DNA from: Daucus carota subsp. sativus | Lineage: Eukaryota; Streptophyta; Magnoliopsida; Apiales; Apiaceae | Assembly: GCF_001625215.2 (NCBI RefSeq) | Contig: NC_030381.2 | Span: 46,374,689 to 46,438,688, forward strand | Direction of reading: 5' to 3' | DNA: 64,000 nucleotides | Part shown: positions 23,379 to 35,308 of the stretch, piece after piece | Numbering within the stretch: position 1 is the first letter of the stretch | Layout of the letters: every line of letters starts with the position of its first letter | Notes under the pieces: model-generated | Databases searched by the model: none | What the model was told of the DNA's origin: nothing | The model's input: only the letters and a program-made list of their open reading frames with translations | Translations under genes and position numbers: made by a program

Positions 23379-25493
23379 TTAAGCACAGCAGTCGGACCAC
23401 TCCTCATCCTCAGGTGCATCAGAATCCACAACAGTGCCATTGTTAATAACATCAGAATAATAGTAGCCATTATCATCATCATCTTTAACAAGATAAGGCA
23501 TGTTCTGGAAAGAACTGGCAAGCCCAGTTGCTATAGCATCATGGTCAAAACCACGAGCACCCTCATCGAATACATACTCCTCAGCACGGTGCTTGAGCGT
23601 CTGAAACATCATTTCAGGCTCATGCTGCATTGTCCGGAGAACATCAGCACAGGAAGGCCCAGGAAAAGCTCCTGTCACTGCAAAACTGTGAGGACCATCA
23701 CTCTGTGAGACACGAACAACGCTCGGCCCACCAAAAAGATTGTGAATACCCCCGAGCGCCTCTTCATAAGCCCCACCAAGAAACATCCCTAGATAGTAAC
23801 TACCTCCACCACCTCCTCCCAATTCATGAAGCAGTAGGCTCTCTTCACCCCCTATGAACTTCCCAATCTTTCCATCACTGTCACATGTTATGTCGGAGAG
23901 AGTTCCCTTCACCACTGGCTTTTGCTCAAGGCGATGAATAGGCACAATCGGAAACAGCTGTCCAATACCCCAGAAATCAGGTATGGATGTAAAAACGGAC
24001 AAGTTAACATGGTAAGTCCTCACAGGATCAGAAGCGCCGATTGCCTTGTACACCAAGTCACACAACCCATCAACAGCAGCAAGCTGTTCAAGATCAAAAG
24101 ACCCTTCCTTGAACTGCTCTACACATTTTTGCTTCAGTTGATCAGAATAAAGCAAACAAGTTTCGTACTCACCACCAGTAGCAGCTGCAGACAATTTCCG
24201 GTAATCGACAATAGCATCCTCAGGGAGTCTCTCAACTAAATAACTGACGTCAACTGGGGTCATTTGTTGTACACTATTCTTACTTGAAGATACAGCCTCA
24301 AATACCAATACTGAATGATGAGAGACAATTGCTCTACCACTTTCACTACAAATCACTGGATGCTTAACCATCTTACGGTCACATGCAGACTTAATTACGC
24401 CAACTACAGCAGCTGCATATTCCTCCAGAGTGTAATCAACTGAAACATCCGAATTAGGTGATTTGGAACCATCATAATCAATTCCCAAACCACCCCCGAT
24501 ATCAATAACACCCATACGAGCACCAAGACGAACTAGTTCACAGTACACCTGAGCTGCTTCCCCTACCCCATCCGCCAACAGAGCAGTAGAGGGAATTTGA
24601 GAACCAATATGAAAATGCAGCAATTGCAAACAATCAAGCATACCACACTCATCCAATTTCCTAACAACGCGTAATATCTGAGTAGTTGTAAGTCCAAACT
24701 TACCTCTCTCCCCAGAAGTAGCACCAAAATGTCCCTCATGCTTCGCCCTCAGCTTCGCCCTCATCCCAATAAGAGGCCTAACACCTAGCTTTCGACTCAA
24801 CTCAATTACCATATCAAGCTCTTGTTCCAATTCAAGCACAATCACAGTATTAAAATTCATCTTCCTCCCCACCAAAGCAAGCGTTATAAACTCCACATCC
24901 TTAAATCCATTACAAACAAGAAACGCCTCCGGATTCCCCCGACACAAACAACTCATAGCTAGTAAAAGCTCCGGTTTGGACCCCGCCTCGAGCCCGAACC
25001 GCAACTTGGACCCGAATCTCACAATGTCATCCACAACAAACCTGTCCTGATTACACTTGACAGGGAAAACACCCTGATAATGACCATTATACCCTTGCGC
25101 CTCAATCGCAGACTCGAACGCTGAGTGAATCAATTCAACCCTATTCTTCAACACATCAGGCAGCCTTATAACAATCGGCAGCTGCAAACCAAGCCCACCC
25201 TCATCTTTCGCATCCGAAGCCTTCTTCACAACCTTAAGCAAATCAATCTCTTGATGATTCAGCGTTTTCGCACCATGAGGGTAAATCGAAACGTTGCCGT
25301 TTTCATTCACGCCGAAATAAGGACCACCCCATTTGTCAATCCTGTACAACGCGGCCGAGAGCGCCGGCGACCACTGCAAATCGGCCACTCCGCCGGAATT
25401 CATCTCCGGCGCCGGAAGACACGCTTCCCAGGATGTAAAAGCGTAGCACGGCGGAGGTGCAATGGCGGCGTCAACACAAGCTAAACCAGGCAT
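23379..25493 (-). CDS. ADC: Arginine decarboxylase (biosynthetic, PLP-dependent)
   Basis: Intronless, 704 residues, a usual length for plant ADC. It catalyses arginine to agmatine plus CO2, the first step of the plant agmatine route to putrescine. Visible signatures of the ODC/DAP-decarboxylase fold III family: PLP lysine in GVFPVKCNQ (Lys146), HFHIGSQ (293-299), glycine-rich phosphate loop [10 protein letters not shown] (333-342), [13 protein letters not shown] (383-395) and the active-site cysteine loop CDSDG (537-541). The N-terminus begins [20 protein letters not shown], as in other eudicot ADCs, and supports this ATG. Plastid and cytosolic locations are both reported for the family. The leader holds one short uORF and a (GT)n tract, and an upstream TATA box is visible. 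Convergent with GC1. The long plus-strand frames across it are shadows. Confidence 0.97.
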   Translation of the reverse strand: MPGLACVDAAIAPPPCYAFTSWEACLPAPEMNSGGVADLQWSPALSAALYRIDKWGGPYFGVNENGNVSIYPHGAKTLNHQEIDLLKVVKKASDAKDEGGLGLQLPIVIRLPDVLKNRVELIHSAFESAIEAQGYNGHYQGVFPVKCNQDRFVVDDIVRFGSKLRFGLEAGSKPELLLAMSCLCRGNPEAFLVCNGFKDVEFITLALVGRKMNFNTVIVLELEQELDMVIELSRKLGVRPLIGMRAKLRAKHEGHFGATSGERGKFGLTTTQILRVVRKLDECGMLDCLQLLHFHIGSQIPSTALLADGVGEAAQVYCELVRLGARMGVIDIGGGLGIDYDGSKSPNSDVSVDYTLEEYAAAVVGVIKSACDRKMVKHPVICSESGRAIVSHHSVLVFEAVSSSKNSVQQMTPVDVSYLVERLPEDAIVDYRKLSAAATGGEYETCLLYSDQLKQKCVEQFKEGSFDLEQLAAVDGLCDLVYKAIGASDPVRTYHVNLSVFTSIPDFWGIGQLFPIVPIHRLEQKPVVKGTLSDITCDSDGKIGKFIGGEESLLLHELGGGGGGSYYLGMFLGGAYEEALGGIHNLFGGPSVVRVSQSDGPHSFAVTGAFPGPSCADVLRTMQHEPEMMFQTLKHRAEEYVFDEGARGFDHDAIATGLASSFQNMPYLVKDDDDNGYYYSDVINNGTVVDSDAPEDEEWSDCCA

Positions 25494-25548
25494 ATTGTAT
25501 CAAGATGAAAACAAACAAAAAAAAAAGATAAAGAGATATAGATACAGA

Positions 25549-25570
25549 AGTGTGTGTGTGTGTGTGTGTA
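25549..25570 (-). repeat. (GT)n microsatellite in the ADC leader
   Basis: About ten GT units on the plus strand (CA on the transcribed sense strand), inside the presumed 5' UTR and about 60 bases before the start codon. Confidence 0.8.
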
Positions 25571-25692
25571 ATTGTGTATGTGGTTGTAAAAGATGGGGGC
25601 TTTGGAATCTGCCGAGGCTAGAGCCCCGGCCACCCCCGTCAAAAGAAGCACACAAAAAACACGGAATAAAGGTGAAACGAAACCCTCGTGGA

Positions 25693-25707
25693 TTACTTGA
25701 ATTGCAT
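25693..25707 (-). promoter_or_regulatory. Upstream ORF in the ADC leader (MQFK-stop)
   Basis: On the minus strand, ATG CAA TTC AAG TAA encodes Met-Gln-Phe-Lys. It is the only ATG between the probable transcription start (about 25812, from the TATA box) and the ADC start at 25493. It ends about 200 bases upstream of that start, so reinitiation would be needed. A short uORF has been described in at least one other plant ADC leader, where it reduces translation; whether this one acts likewise is inference. Confidence 0.65.
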
Positions 25708-25837
25708 TCAAGTATTCCCTCAGATACTTGACAAAAATTTATACTGAGAGATATAAAGAGAATGCCGGAAAGTTATTCCCTCCGGTGAGATTAGAACAAT
25801 CGGCGGAATGAGAAATGCATGGAGGCGAGGGGTGTGT

Positions 25838-25844
25838 TATATAC
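25838..25844 (-). promoter_or_regulatory. TATA box of ADC
   Basis: TATATAA on the minus strand, in AGTATATAACAC context, about 350 bases upstream of the ADC start codon. It would place transcription start near 25812. Confidence 0.65.
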
Positions 25845-25890
25845 TAGTAAAGCTGAGAGAGCTCATGTCTAGCCCGCTGGGCCAACTCCT

Positions 25891-25998
25891 TTTTTCCCAA
25901 TTTTGAAATTCGGCTCCGAATTGAAATTTTTTTTCCCGAATTTTGAAATCCGGCTCCGAATTGAATTTTATTTTTGAAACCAACTCCCAATTGAATTG
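25891..25998. repeat. 40-bp tandem repeat upstream of the ADC TATA box
   Basis: Two close 40-bp units (25891-25930 and 25931-25970) share CGGCTCCGAATTGAA and TTTTGAAAT. A third, weaker unit follows to 25998. The array starts about 47 bases upstream of the TATA box, inside the proximal promoter. Confidence 0.75.
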
Positions 25999-26811
25999 AT
26001 GCTAACTATGATATTATTGAAAGTTTTAAAATATTAGTATCATATCATATTTATTATAATGATAACTAAATCAATATAACACGGTCATGAGATTCAATTT
26101 AATTTTAAATCATTATATGAAATTCAATTTAAATTTTAAATCATTATATGAAGATAGATTTGGACGTATAAATTTAAATTCCGACAGCACACCATGATAT
26201 CACAAAACTTAAATCAACATAGATCACGAGTCAAATAATTCTTGATAATTAATATATGTCTTATGTGTTAAAACACCTGATGTTTGTGATATAATATTAT
26301 AGCCGATCACAACCCCATCCCATGCTCCGACAAAAAAAGGAAAAATTTAAGTAATTGTTGGTGTGAATAGAATTTCATAAGAACCACTGACGTTTGATGG
26401 TTATATACGAGAAGTTTGTGTCAAATTGAAGAGCTATTAAGATGGATAATGGATCGACTAGTTGATGCCGGAAGATCTTGTCATGTCTCTGAGTTTCTTT
26501 CGCCCGAAAAGTTTATATATATTAAAATGTTCGTGGTACATTCATCACAAGGTCAAATTAAATTCAGTTGAGGAAGAATGAAATATGTTGTCTCACAAAA
26601 TATCGTCACAACCCTTCTTTTCATTCGGTCCTTTTTATAATTAATATTATAATATTTATACCTTCAAATAAAGTAAAAAAAATTAAAAATAATTAAATTA
26701 TCCATGTCAAATTGAATGTTCGTTAATATGAGTAATATCATAGATTTATACAAAAGGGAGCACAAAATTGATATTTGATTCTCAAATATTTTTCGCTAAA
26801 ATATCAAGACA

Positions 26812-27135
26812 TTTTGAAAGGTATATATGACTAAGCATCAGCCTGGATAATTATCCCGTGCATCTCGTGTATGTACATTATATATGGATAGATAAGTATT
26901 TGGTGCATATATTCAATATAGGGTCTATGATATATGATGAATGCTTTTAAAGTAATATTTTCATGTTTATTTTATAAATAATATCAAGATATTTTTTGAA
27001 AATCATCTAGATATTTAGAGATTGTATGGCTAAGCATTGATGTAGATAAGTATTTACGACATATATTTTATACGGTCAATGATCTATGATGGAATGCTTT
27101 TGAAGTAACATTTTTCATGTTTATTTTAAATATAG
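26812..27135. repeat. Degenerate tandem repeat, about 160-bp unit
   Basis: Two units (about 26812-26985 and 26988-27132) share, in the same order, GACTAAGCAT or GGCTAAGCAT, GATAAGTATTT, TCTATGATATATGATGAATG or GATCTATGATGGAATG, CTTTTAAAGTAA or CTTTTGAAGTAA, and TTTCATGTTTATTTTA. A partial third may follow (ATGACATGCTATTTAAGTTA). Confidence 0.6.
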
Positions 27136-28075
27136 TAAATGACCTTTAATGACATGCTATTTAAGTTAAAGTTCTTGGAAAAATAATGCAACTGTTATTA
27201 GTAAGGCTCCACGAGTCCAGAGTAACAATTGTCTGTTTTCATTTCCATTTGCATTTAGGATTGTTTGAGTCATACTGATTTTACAGGAACTCATATATGC
27301 ATTTGTCATTTTATAAATCTATTTTTCCATTTAATATAAAAATTTGTTTTATGTGAAATAGTAATTTTTAACATGAAACAATGATATGTTTCAAAAAAAA
27401 AACATGAAACAATGATTATAATACATCGAAAGTTATGAAGACAATCGTGTTAAGCCCGTGATAGATTCAGAATATCATGAGAAAGTAAAAATAATAAGAT
27501 AACTATATAACTCATCTTTTAACTTATTTCGAATAAGACATTCGTTAAAATGCCTGATAAAATCATGATAAGTATATAAATTTATCTATAATTAATATAA
27601 AATATAAAATAAATATAACATGTGCATAAAATTATATTTTTATTTCACATCTTTTTCACCAAGAGGTCTATATAGAAATGACGATGGGCGAATAGCCTGG
27701 GTGGGTGATGGTCGAGGGTGGCCGAGGACCTGAGGTAAAGATGGTGGTTGGGTTGGATTGAGTTTGTTTTATTTAGTGATTAATCGAATTAATTTAGTGA
27801 TGATGTTTAGTGACTGCGCAAGTTTTTTTTTAGTGATTAATCGAAGTAATTGTGTCTACTGACTGTGGCTGGTTTGTATAATCCCCAGTTAAGTTAGAGT
27901 ATTGTAGTATTAGTCATAATTTTTTACTTTAATTATAAATAATATCTTTGATAATTCAATTTTAAATATATTATTTATAAGTAGTCTTAAACATAATTAT
28001 CAATTAATCATTAACATCTTGCCACTTTAACAATCATTAAGAACATTGTTTTTGGATGAGTTATATTATAAAACT

Positions 28076-28408
28076 GGTCCTATTTGGGAATTAGAGGTTA
28101 ACGGTAGCTGTTAGCGGATTGAATTAAATGTTTTGACTAGCTGATTAAAATAGATGTTTTAACAAGCGGATTAAATTAACGCTTTCGTGTAAAATTATTT
28201 GGTAAATAACTGTTTCATTAGTTTTTTATGGCACATACCAAAATCTCTAAAACAGAAAACTCCTCAAAGTAGCTTTTTGAGCCCAAACCTCCATTTCAAT
28301 CCGCTAACTATCAAACACTATTATTAGCGAATTGAAATAGTCAAACTTCTAAATCACCGCAAACCTCTAATTTTTCCCCAAACCGCTAACTTTCAAACAC
28401 AGCGCCAC
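28076..28408. mobile_element. hAT-like MITE
   Basis: The left end holds GGTCCTATTTGGGAATTAGA. The right end, on the minus strand, holds GGCGCTGTGTTTGAAAGTTA. The inner arms repeat AGTTAGCGG and GCGGATTGAA in inverted positions (for example GCGGATTGAATT near 28115 and CAATCCGCTAACTATCAAAC near 28297). A target duplication is not clear. No coding sequence. Confidence 0.5.
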
Positions 28409-30353
28409 TGTCTTACGATTTATAAAAGTAATTGTTCTATCTTTTGTTACAACAATTATTATGTTGCAGAACATAATGTGGAGGTTACAGGATGTTTATA
28501 ATTATTGAGAAAAAAAATTAAAATTAAAACATAATATCTTATATTTTATTCAATTTTGGACTCAATAATATAATATGCTGTGTAGTACGTATAACCCTAA
28601 CTATCTTTATACGAAAATTCCACTTATTCACAAAGAAAACGAGAATTATAATTTTCAACATTAGCGATTAAAATCCATAAAAAAAGTGAAAATTAGCGAT
28701 TAAAATCGCATATAATCCTACTCCCTACTTGTCACTTCCCCTCTTTCTTTCTGGGCGATGCTTTTTTACCTTCGATGATTCTTTCAATCTGTAAGTCTTT
28801 ATCATCTCTCTTTACCCCATGTTTCTATCTATCTGTTATATATATGTATGTGTGTTTCTTTCTCACACCCACATGCATTTGTTGTTTATTACGCCTTGTT
28901 CATTCTTTAATTTAGCTAAGTTTTGTGGGTTTTGTCTGTTCAATCTATAGCTTTAGTCGTTAGTTGTAATCATGTGTTTTTTACTTTAGTTACTTCTGAA
29001 TTTTGTTAATTTTGTTTGATTTGTCCTGAACCTAGTTATATCTCAACTCATTTGTACTTGGGTCGTAATATGATAGTGTGGTTGTTCTGTTGTATTTGAT
29101 GAATTGATTATACATTAATTGTCAAAGCACTTGATTCGATTAATCCTTTTTGGGTTTTGAACGTGCTTGTTATTGGGATCGAATTTGGTCAATTGTAATA
29201 CTGGGCTTGATTATAGGGACATGGTTTATTAGTGTTCGACTGTTTGTTCACAAGAAACTACATCTAAACAGCTTCTCGAGTTAGAATTTATTTAATTTGG
29301 TAAGTAAGGATATGGTATGTGTATGTCTCGACCTGGGCGGAATCTACAGTCTAATATTTTTATACACCTAATTGTTATTGGGAATCGAATTTAGTCAAAG
29401 TAATGATAATATGTGCTATATGTGGTTTTTTCAGCTTTTAAGTGACATGGGATATATATTATTTTTACCAATATTGGACTTGATTATAGGGTCATAGTGT
29501 TTGTCGACAAAAAGTTACTAACAATAAAATTCAAACTCAGCTTCCCTGTTATGTAACATCAGTCCTTTACTGTTGAGATGTATTTCTTGCTTTGTATGCT
29601 TGGAATTCCAGTGTTCTGGTTACTGTAATAAATGTCACTGAAGTTTGACTCGCTACAAATAGGTCTGCTCTCCGGTCTATATAGTTTTTACTACATGGTT
29701 GGATTCTGGCACGTAGTTGCAGCAGCATGTTTATTCATTGATCTCAAATTCAGTAATCAATCGAAGGCTTACATATGTTAGTGGGCATTATCAGACTGAC
29801 ATGAATGTGCTTACTATACTGTCTGTATCTCCAATTGCATGATCTGCTTTTCATGTTCTTTTAACAAGCAGACCTGTACATCTGTGCTTCGTTTATTGCT
29901 TAGAGATGTGATATTAACAAGAGTGCACAAGATTAGTTTCATTTTAATACTCAGATTAAAGTTTTTTGCTGTACAATGTAAACGAAAAGATTGATTTAGT
30001 GTATTTGTATGATGTTATCTAAATAATAAAAGCTTTTTTTTGGATAATCCGTGTTCGTATTTGACTAAATGAACTATTTTATAAAGTAAGAAATCTCATT
30101 GTGCTGAAAAGCTAAATATATTTCTGTTAACTGGGTGATGATTGTGTTTGCCTCTGGTTATTACCGCAAATAAGTTTTTAATTTGACGCTTTTGGTAAAA
30201 AACATATATTCCCCCCTGTTTATAGTTAGCGCAGGAGTCTAAAATCCTCCATTTTTGTCAAATGCAGGAAGATTCCGTGGTTTAAGAAGAGTGGATATCA
30301 TAAATTCACTAGTTGAGACTAAGTTGTCCATATTTCCCCTCACTTGCAACTTC

Positions 30354-31391
30354 ATGGATAAAGGTGGTCGTGCTCGACACATGGAGTTCTACAAAGGTGC
30401 TCACAGTCAGGTGATAACAAATCTTTAAAGCAAAGAAACATGATTTTCAGTCCTAGACTCCTAGTCATTAGTATCTCAAATTCAACAAATATAATTCTCA
30501 TTATGATTTTCCTGTCATCACATCATTTTGCAGTGGAATATGGTGCCCCAATATCAGATGAAGGATCAGAATGCTTTCTTAATGCCTGGGAAGATTGCAC
30601 ACATCATTGCTGAGAGGGATGCTGCTTTTGAGGAACGTGATAGAGCTCTTTCTGAAAGAAAGGCTGCATTGGAGGAAAGAGATTCAGCGATCCAGCTACG
30701 TGATGCAGCAATCTCTGAGCGTGACAGTGCTTTAAGGGAACGAGAAATTGCTCTCGAAGCCCTTCGATTCCAGGAGACGACCATGAGCACTGCATGGAAC
30801 AACACTATCCAACGTGGATCAAAGCGAGTTCACCATGTTGCTAATTACCCCTTGGTAGCTGCTTACAACACAAAGGAAGGGGCTATAACTGATGCGTTCC
30901 CGCTACAAGCCATTTCATCTGAAGGTGTAAAGGCGCACCAGGAAAAACCTAGAAAACCAAAGAAGTTTGTTTCATCAAAGTCACAACTGAAGGCGAAGAA
31001 AATAAATGAAGATTTGAACAGGCATGTCACTACTGACTGGTCAAAGGCTGAGTGGGATGCTAAGAATCTCGGCTCGATGAAGCAAATCATATATGATGAA
31101 TCCACAATGCCTATACCCGTTTGCTCGTGCACAGGAGTTCAGCATCAGTGTTACAAATGGGGAAACGGGGGCTGGCAGTCGTCCTGTTGCACAACCACCA
31201 AGTCACAGTATCCTTTGCCGCAATTGCCAAATAAGCGACACTCAAGGATGGGTGGAAGAAAGATGAGCGGGAATGTTTTTTCTAGATTGCTAACTCGGTT
31301 AGCAGCCGAAGGCCATGACACTCGCATGCCCTTAGATCTTAAAGAACACTGGGCTAAGCATGGTACCAATCGCTACATCACCATCAGATAA
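30354..31391 (+). CDS. BPC: BASIC PENTACYSTEINE (GAGA-binding) transcription factor, group II
   Basis: Two coding exons, 30354-30410 and 30534-31391, give 304 residues. Residues 45-96 form a strict seven-residue repeat of xERDxAL type, a coiled-coil motif of group II BPC proteins (BPC4/5/6). The C-terminal 100 residues are the DNA-binding BPC domain: [57 protein letters not shown] and [13 protein letters not shown], with the five invariant cysteines. These nuclear proteins bind (GA)n elements and recruit Polycomb factors; this is family knowledge. The coding start is in a short first exon, as in relatives. A probable leader intron runs from a GTAAGT donor at 28791 to a TGCAG acceptor ending at 30267. 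The exon before it starts near 28730 and would hold a six-codon uORF (28758-28778). Confidence 0.95.
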
Positions 31392-32600
31392 ATTCCCAAC
31401 AAAACCTGGGTTTTAGGTTTTTTCTTATTCCTTAATCCCTGCTTGTGGATCGAAAGTTATCGCTTGATGCTATGTTAACCTAAACGGGGATAAATTTGGA
31501 TCTGGAATACAGACTTTGTTTCCAAAATAGTGAGTCAGGTCAATTATTTGGGGGTAAATTTTCCGTGGATGAATTTATACATACTGCAGCTTTGGTTACG
31601 GATTAACTGTTTTGTGGAAAAGTTTTTGCTTGCATTTTTTCCTGCTGATAGTATTATCAAGACTTATATTAGCATACTGATTATAGGCAGATAGATTATA
31701 GTATAAGATATGAAACAATTATAAAATACCTATATGCCAAGATAAGTAACCTTAATTTGAAAGAACTTGTTTCCTTGGTATTATCATGGCAGCATGAAGT
31801 GAAACAAGACCAGTCTGTTCTCAGCTCATTAATAATAGTATCATTGAGCAAAACAGAACAAGACTCTTAAGTGTTGAAAAGCAAATGTGACAGAGTCAAA
31901 CTAAGGTTATTGGAAAAGAAACAAATTTCCAATTAGTTGGTCCTTTGAGGCTGGAGCATATTAAGTTTTAAACTAGTTTGTCTGAGTTGAGCATCTCAAG
32001 CACAGAGTCACCAGTGCTGTAATTTGTATGGAAAAATGCTATAGCATCCAGATCAAACCCAAGATCTATACCAGATGTCATCATATGTTGTAAAAAAAGT
32101 AAAAGATCAACAGAAACATCTCAAAGTATGACTCTATTATTCATGAAAACACCTATCCACCGGGTTCTTAGACCGGAGACATCAACAGAAGATAGAAGAT
32201 ATGTAGATAAGCTGGATTCTGGGCATATAAGTTAAGCAATGTTTTTCTAAGCTAACAATCCCAAGTAATTTCGAGCCTCGTTACTTTTAAAAATGAATTA
32301 AAACAATAATATAGATATAGATTCATGAGATTATAACTCTTTAAAATTTAAATAATAAATATAATAATCTGCGAATTATAATCCCTCTAAATAAATATGA
32401 CCATATATAACAAATATAAATAATTATTCTACTCAAAGTATAAAAAATAAATAAATAAAAAACAGAGGTAAAACTCCTTATCCTATTCCTTAATTTAGAT
32501 TGAATAATTTATTAAATTTTCTTTTAATTTATTTTAGATTTTAGAAGGAAGGAGTGTTCATTTGAGTCTGGACCTGTTAAACTGGACTAGACTGTTATTC
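31392..32600. other. BPC to ATP synthase e gap
   Basis: Holds the BPC 3' UTR and then AT-rich spacer (very low complexity near 32280-32530). I see no gene, element boundary or RNA. Confidence 0.5.
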
Positions 32601-32604
32601 ATAT

Positions 32605-32610
32605 TGGGCC
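32605..32610 (+). promoter_or_regulatory. Site II motif upstream of ATP synthase e
   Basis: TGGGCC, about 150 bases upstream of the start codon, in a gene for a mitochondrial inner membrane protein. The same class of motif is found upstream of bTHXm in this window. Confidence 0.5.
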
Positions 32611-32758
32611 GCTCTCAGATTCAGTTATCCCAAGTGAAAAAGATCAAAGCCTTCTCCCAAATCAGTCGCTCAATTTCTTGAATTTTAGGTCTTAGTTGAA
32701 TCTCTCTCTGTCTCCCACTCCCTTCTCTTTCTCGATCTCTCTCTCGACTCTAGCATCA

Positions 32759-34838
32759 ATGGCGCCGCCACCAGGACCTTATTCAGGAACCAGCACACTT
32801 GCTCTGGTAATTTTCCCTTTTGACTTATTCTTGTTATGGGTCAGTGTAATTTGGGTGTTTTTGTATGTATATATACGAAATGTTTGATGGTTGGCTAAAT
32901 TTGGGTGTTTTTATCTATGTATATGTATGTTAGGTGGCTAGAGTATCCGCTTTTTCGTTTGGACTGGTTTATGGAAGCATGAAGCTCAAGTATCTTAAGG
33001 TATTTTCGATAATTTTATTTTTTTCGGTTTATAAATAATTGAATATGATTGGGTTTTAGCGGGGTTAGTTATTAAAGCTGATTACAGGATTTTAGGCGAT
33101 TGTGGCATGATTGGCAACTTTATATGCTACTGTGTTTTTAGTAATTTGTAACTTCGATTTTGTTATGGCATTTTCTGTTCTGTTAAGACATACTGATGCA
33201 TATCATGTTGATTTATATGGACACTTGATTCACTAGTTGGATCAATGAGTTTGGAGTAATCTTGCTAGTGCCTCACACCATCACAAGCACTCTTGTATGA
33301 TGCATTGTATTGCTTGGTGTAGTGCGTGTTTCAGTAGTGTAAATTTTGTACCGTGGTGCCCAGTATTGGTATTTGTTGACATGATTTGATTGCTTTCTAT
33401 CTTTCATGTATGGATGTACCTCAAAAAAGGCTGCATCTGGTGTTTCATGGCTATTTAATTTTAAGTACTGACCATGGTTGAGGAATGAAACATATATGTA
33501 ATAATTATATAGGAATATATTAACCAAGTTTCGTCACAATTAAGAAAAAGAATATAATGTTATCTGAGACACGTGTGTCCTAGTTGTGTTTCATTTTATA
33601 CTTCTAGAATAATCTTCTTCTACGACATTCTAAATTGTGAGCAGTCATATAGTCTCAGACTTTCAGCTCATTAAATAAAATGAATGGCTACTATTCTTAA
33701 AGTAAGTCAAATCATGGTCAAGCTCTTTCCATTAATTGTGTAGTTGAAGCTCTTAATGATGCAAGATAGATAATAATATAATTGTATTTGATAATAAAAC
33801 TAATGTAAATGTATTGTTTTTTTTTGGTCAAAGAACCACTTCATGATACTAGACAACTTATAGTGCTTCTTCAACCTCTGTTGACGAAAGTGAAGTGGGA
33901 GAGACCAGCACTTTGTGCGCTTTAAAATTTACCCTTCCGCTTTTCTCTAACAATATTTCTTCTCCTTGATCATTTCAATCCCTACTTTGTTTATTAGGCC
34001 TTCCGCAATAATTACAATCGAGCTCACATACCTGTTAAACAAACAGATAATTATGCCATCTGGCGTGCTTATTTGTTATGTGATTAAATTGAAATATACA
34101 TCTTTCTGTATGATTGGTACGACGTATTGACACATTCCATGTTGCTGTGTGTGTATATATATCAAGAACCCTCCACAGTTTGCTGGTGAAAACACCAATC
34201 TTTTTCCTTGTTGCACCCAGCTTTTAAGCATATTTTTTGTTGTGCCATGTTAATGCCAGACGTTATATTTTGTGAATAAGTTGCTGAATAACATATGTCA
34301 TCTGTTGCTCTCCCTTGAATGTAGTATATGAACTCAGTGAATCAGTTACTGAATAACATATGCCATCACTTGCCTTCAATGTAGTATATGAACTTCCAAA
34401 ATAAATTTGGTAACCAATTACTTGATGTAAAAACTAGAAGAAGAATTTGGTTTTATTAATTATTTTACTTCCATAAGTGATTTAAACTTTTTTTTTATTC
34501 GGAGTAGCAAAGATATACTTTACTTGCATTAGATGTTCTATTGCAGTATTGCTCCTATTATAATAGACTACTTTACTTGGGTGTTGGGAATTGTAGTTGC
34601 AGTTTCCTTTTTATGATACAATTAACAAACTTTAGGGCATGTATTTTCAGACTAGGCTGAGGCTATTTTAATCAGCTAGAATTTTCAGACTAGACTGAGG
34701 CTATTTTAACTTCTCATAAAAGAGAAAGGAATAAATCTGAGAAGCAAAATTTTGCTTTTTATTGATATGGTCTGTTGTTTCCTCTGCCAGGCAAAAGCCA
34801 AATCTCAGCAGAAAGCTGCAGCCAAGGCAGGCCACTGA
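32759..34838 (+). CDS. Mitochondrial ATP synthase subunit e-like protein
   Basis: Three small exons, 32759-32806, 32934-32999 and 34791-34838, encode 53 residues: MAPPPGPYSGTSTLALV, then ARVSAFSFGLVYGSMKLKYL, then KAKAKSQQKAAAKAGH. This is the conserved plant protein annotated as ATP synthase E chain/subunit e (At5g15320 and At3g01130 by recall). One membrane helix (residues about 13-33) is followed by a basic Ala/Lys tail. Subunit e supports ATP synthase dimerisation in the inner mitochondrial membrane. The exons are too short for a simple ORF scan. Phases are all zero, and each splice site is GT-AG. The second intron is 1.8 kb and holds local duplications. Confidence 0.92.
34272..34394. repeat. 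Tandem duplication in ATP synthase e intron 2
   Basis: Two units of about 60 bp share GCTGAATAACATATG or ACTGAATAACATATG and end in AATGTAGTATATGAACT. Confidence 0.8.
34643..34709. repeat. Short tandem duplication in ATP synthase e intron 2
   Basis: Two 29-bp units, 34643-34671 and 34681-34709, each carry ATTTTCAGACTAG and CTGAGGCTATTTTAA, differing at one base. Confidence 0.8.
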
Positions 34839-35308
34839 AAGATGCGAGTTGTTTTCACAGAGTCTTCTAGAGGAATAACTTGTAATGATCGAAAACTATT
34901 ATCATTTTGTGCGAATGTCGTACGCTGTGAGTTTTTATAAGTTTAGTTTTGCATCATTGTTTTGGCTTTAACCATTATGTCTATGGTTCAAATTCCTCTT
35001 GGTGGATATTGAGAAGTTTGAATGATGCACAATCTGAAAAAAAATAATCTGTCATGTTCACATGCATGAGTACATGCTTTTGGCTGTGATTCTGTTTCAT
35101 TGGTTGCCTCCATATGTTTGGTTTGCCATACTTGCAAGCTTTTTAATTGTCTTGGTAGTTCAAACTTGCAGAGCCTACTTAAATTAACTGTATTTACTTT
35201 TTATTGCTGGTTTATATACATATATATATTTCCATCCCAATATGTTATTAATTTGCATCAGATTGAATATTGCCATCTATTCACAACAAAAGCAATATGC
35301 AAGATACA

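Larger units (their letters stand above)
25999..28740. other. ADC-BPC divergent intergenic region
   Basis: AT-rich spacer between the divergently transcribed ADC and BPC genes. It holds a degenerate tandem repeat, an hAT-like MITE and small local duplications (for example TTTAGTGATTAATCGAA near 27774 and 27831). No gene seen. Confidence 0.55.

Noticed and set aside
25125-25484. Long plus-strand frame over the ADC N-terminus
   Set aside because: Shadow of the conserved ADC coding strand.
25481-25711. 76-codon minus-strand frame across the ADC leader
   Set aside because: It opens with TTG, not ATG, runs through the CA-repeat and into the ADC start region, and has no recognisable features. The real uORF there is the four-codon one in another frame.
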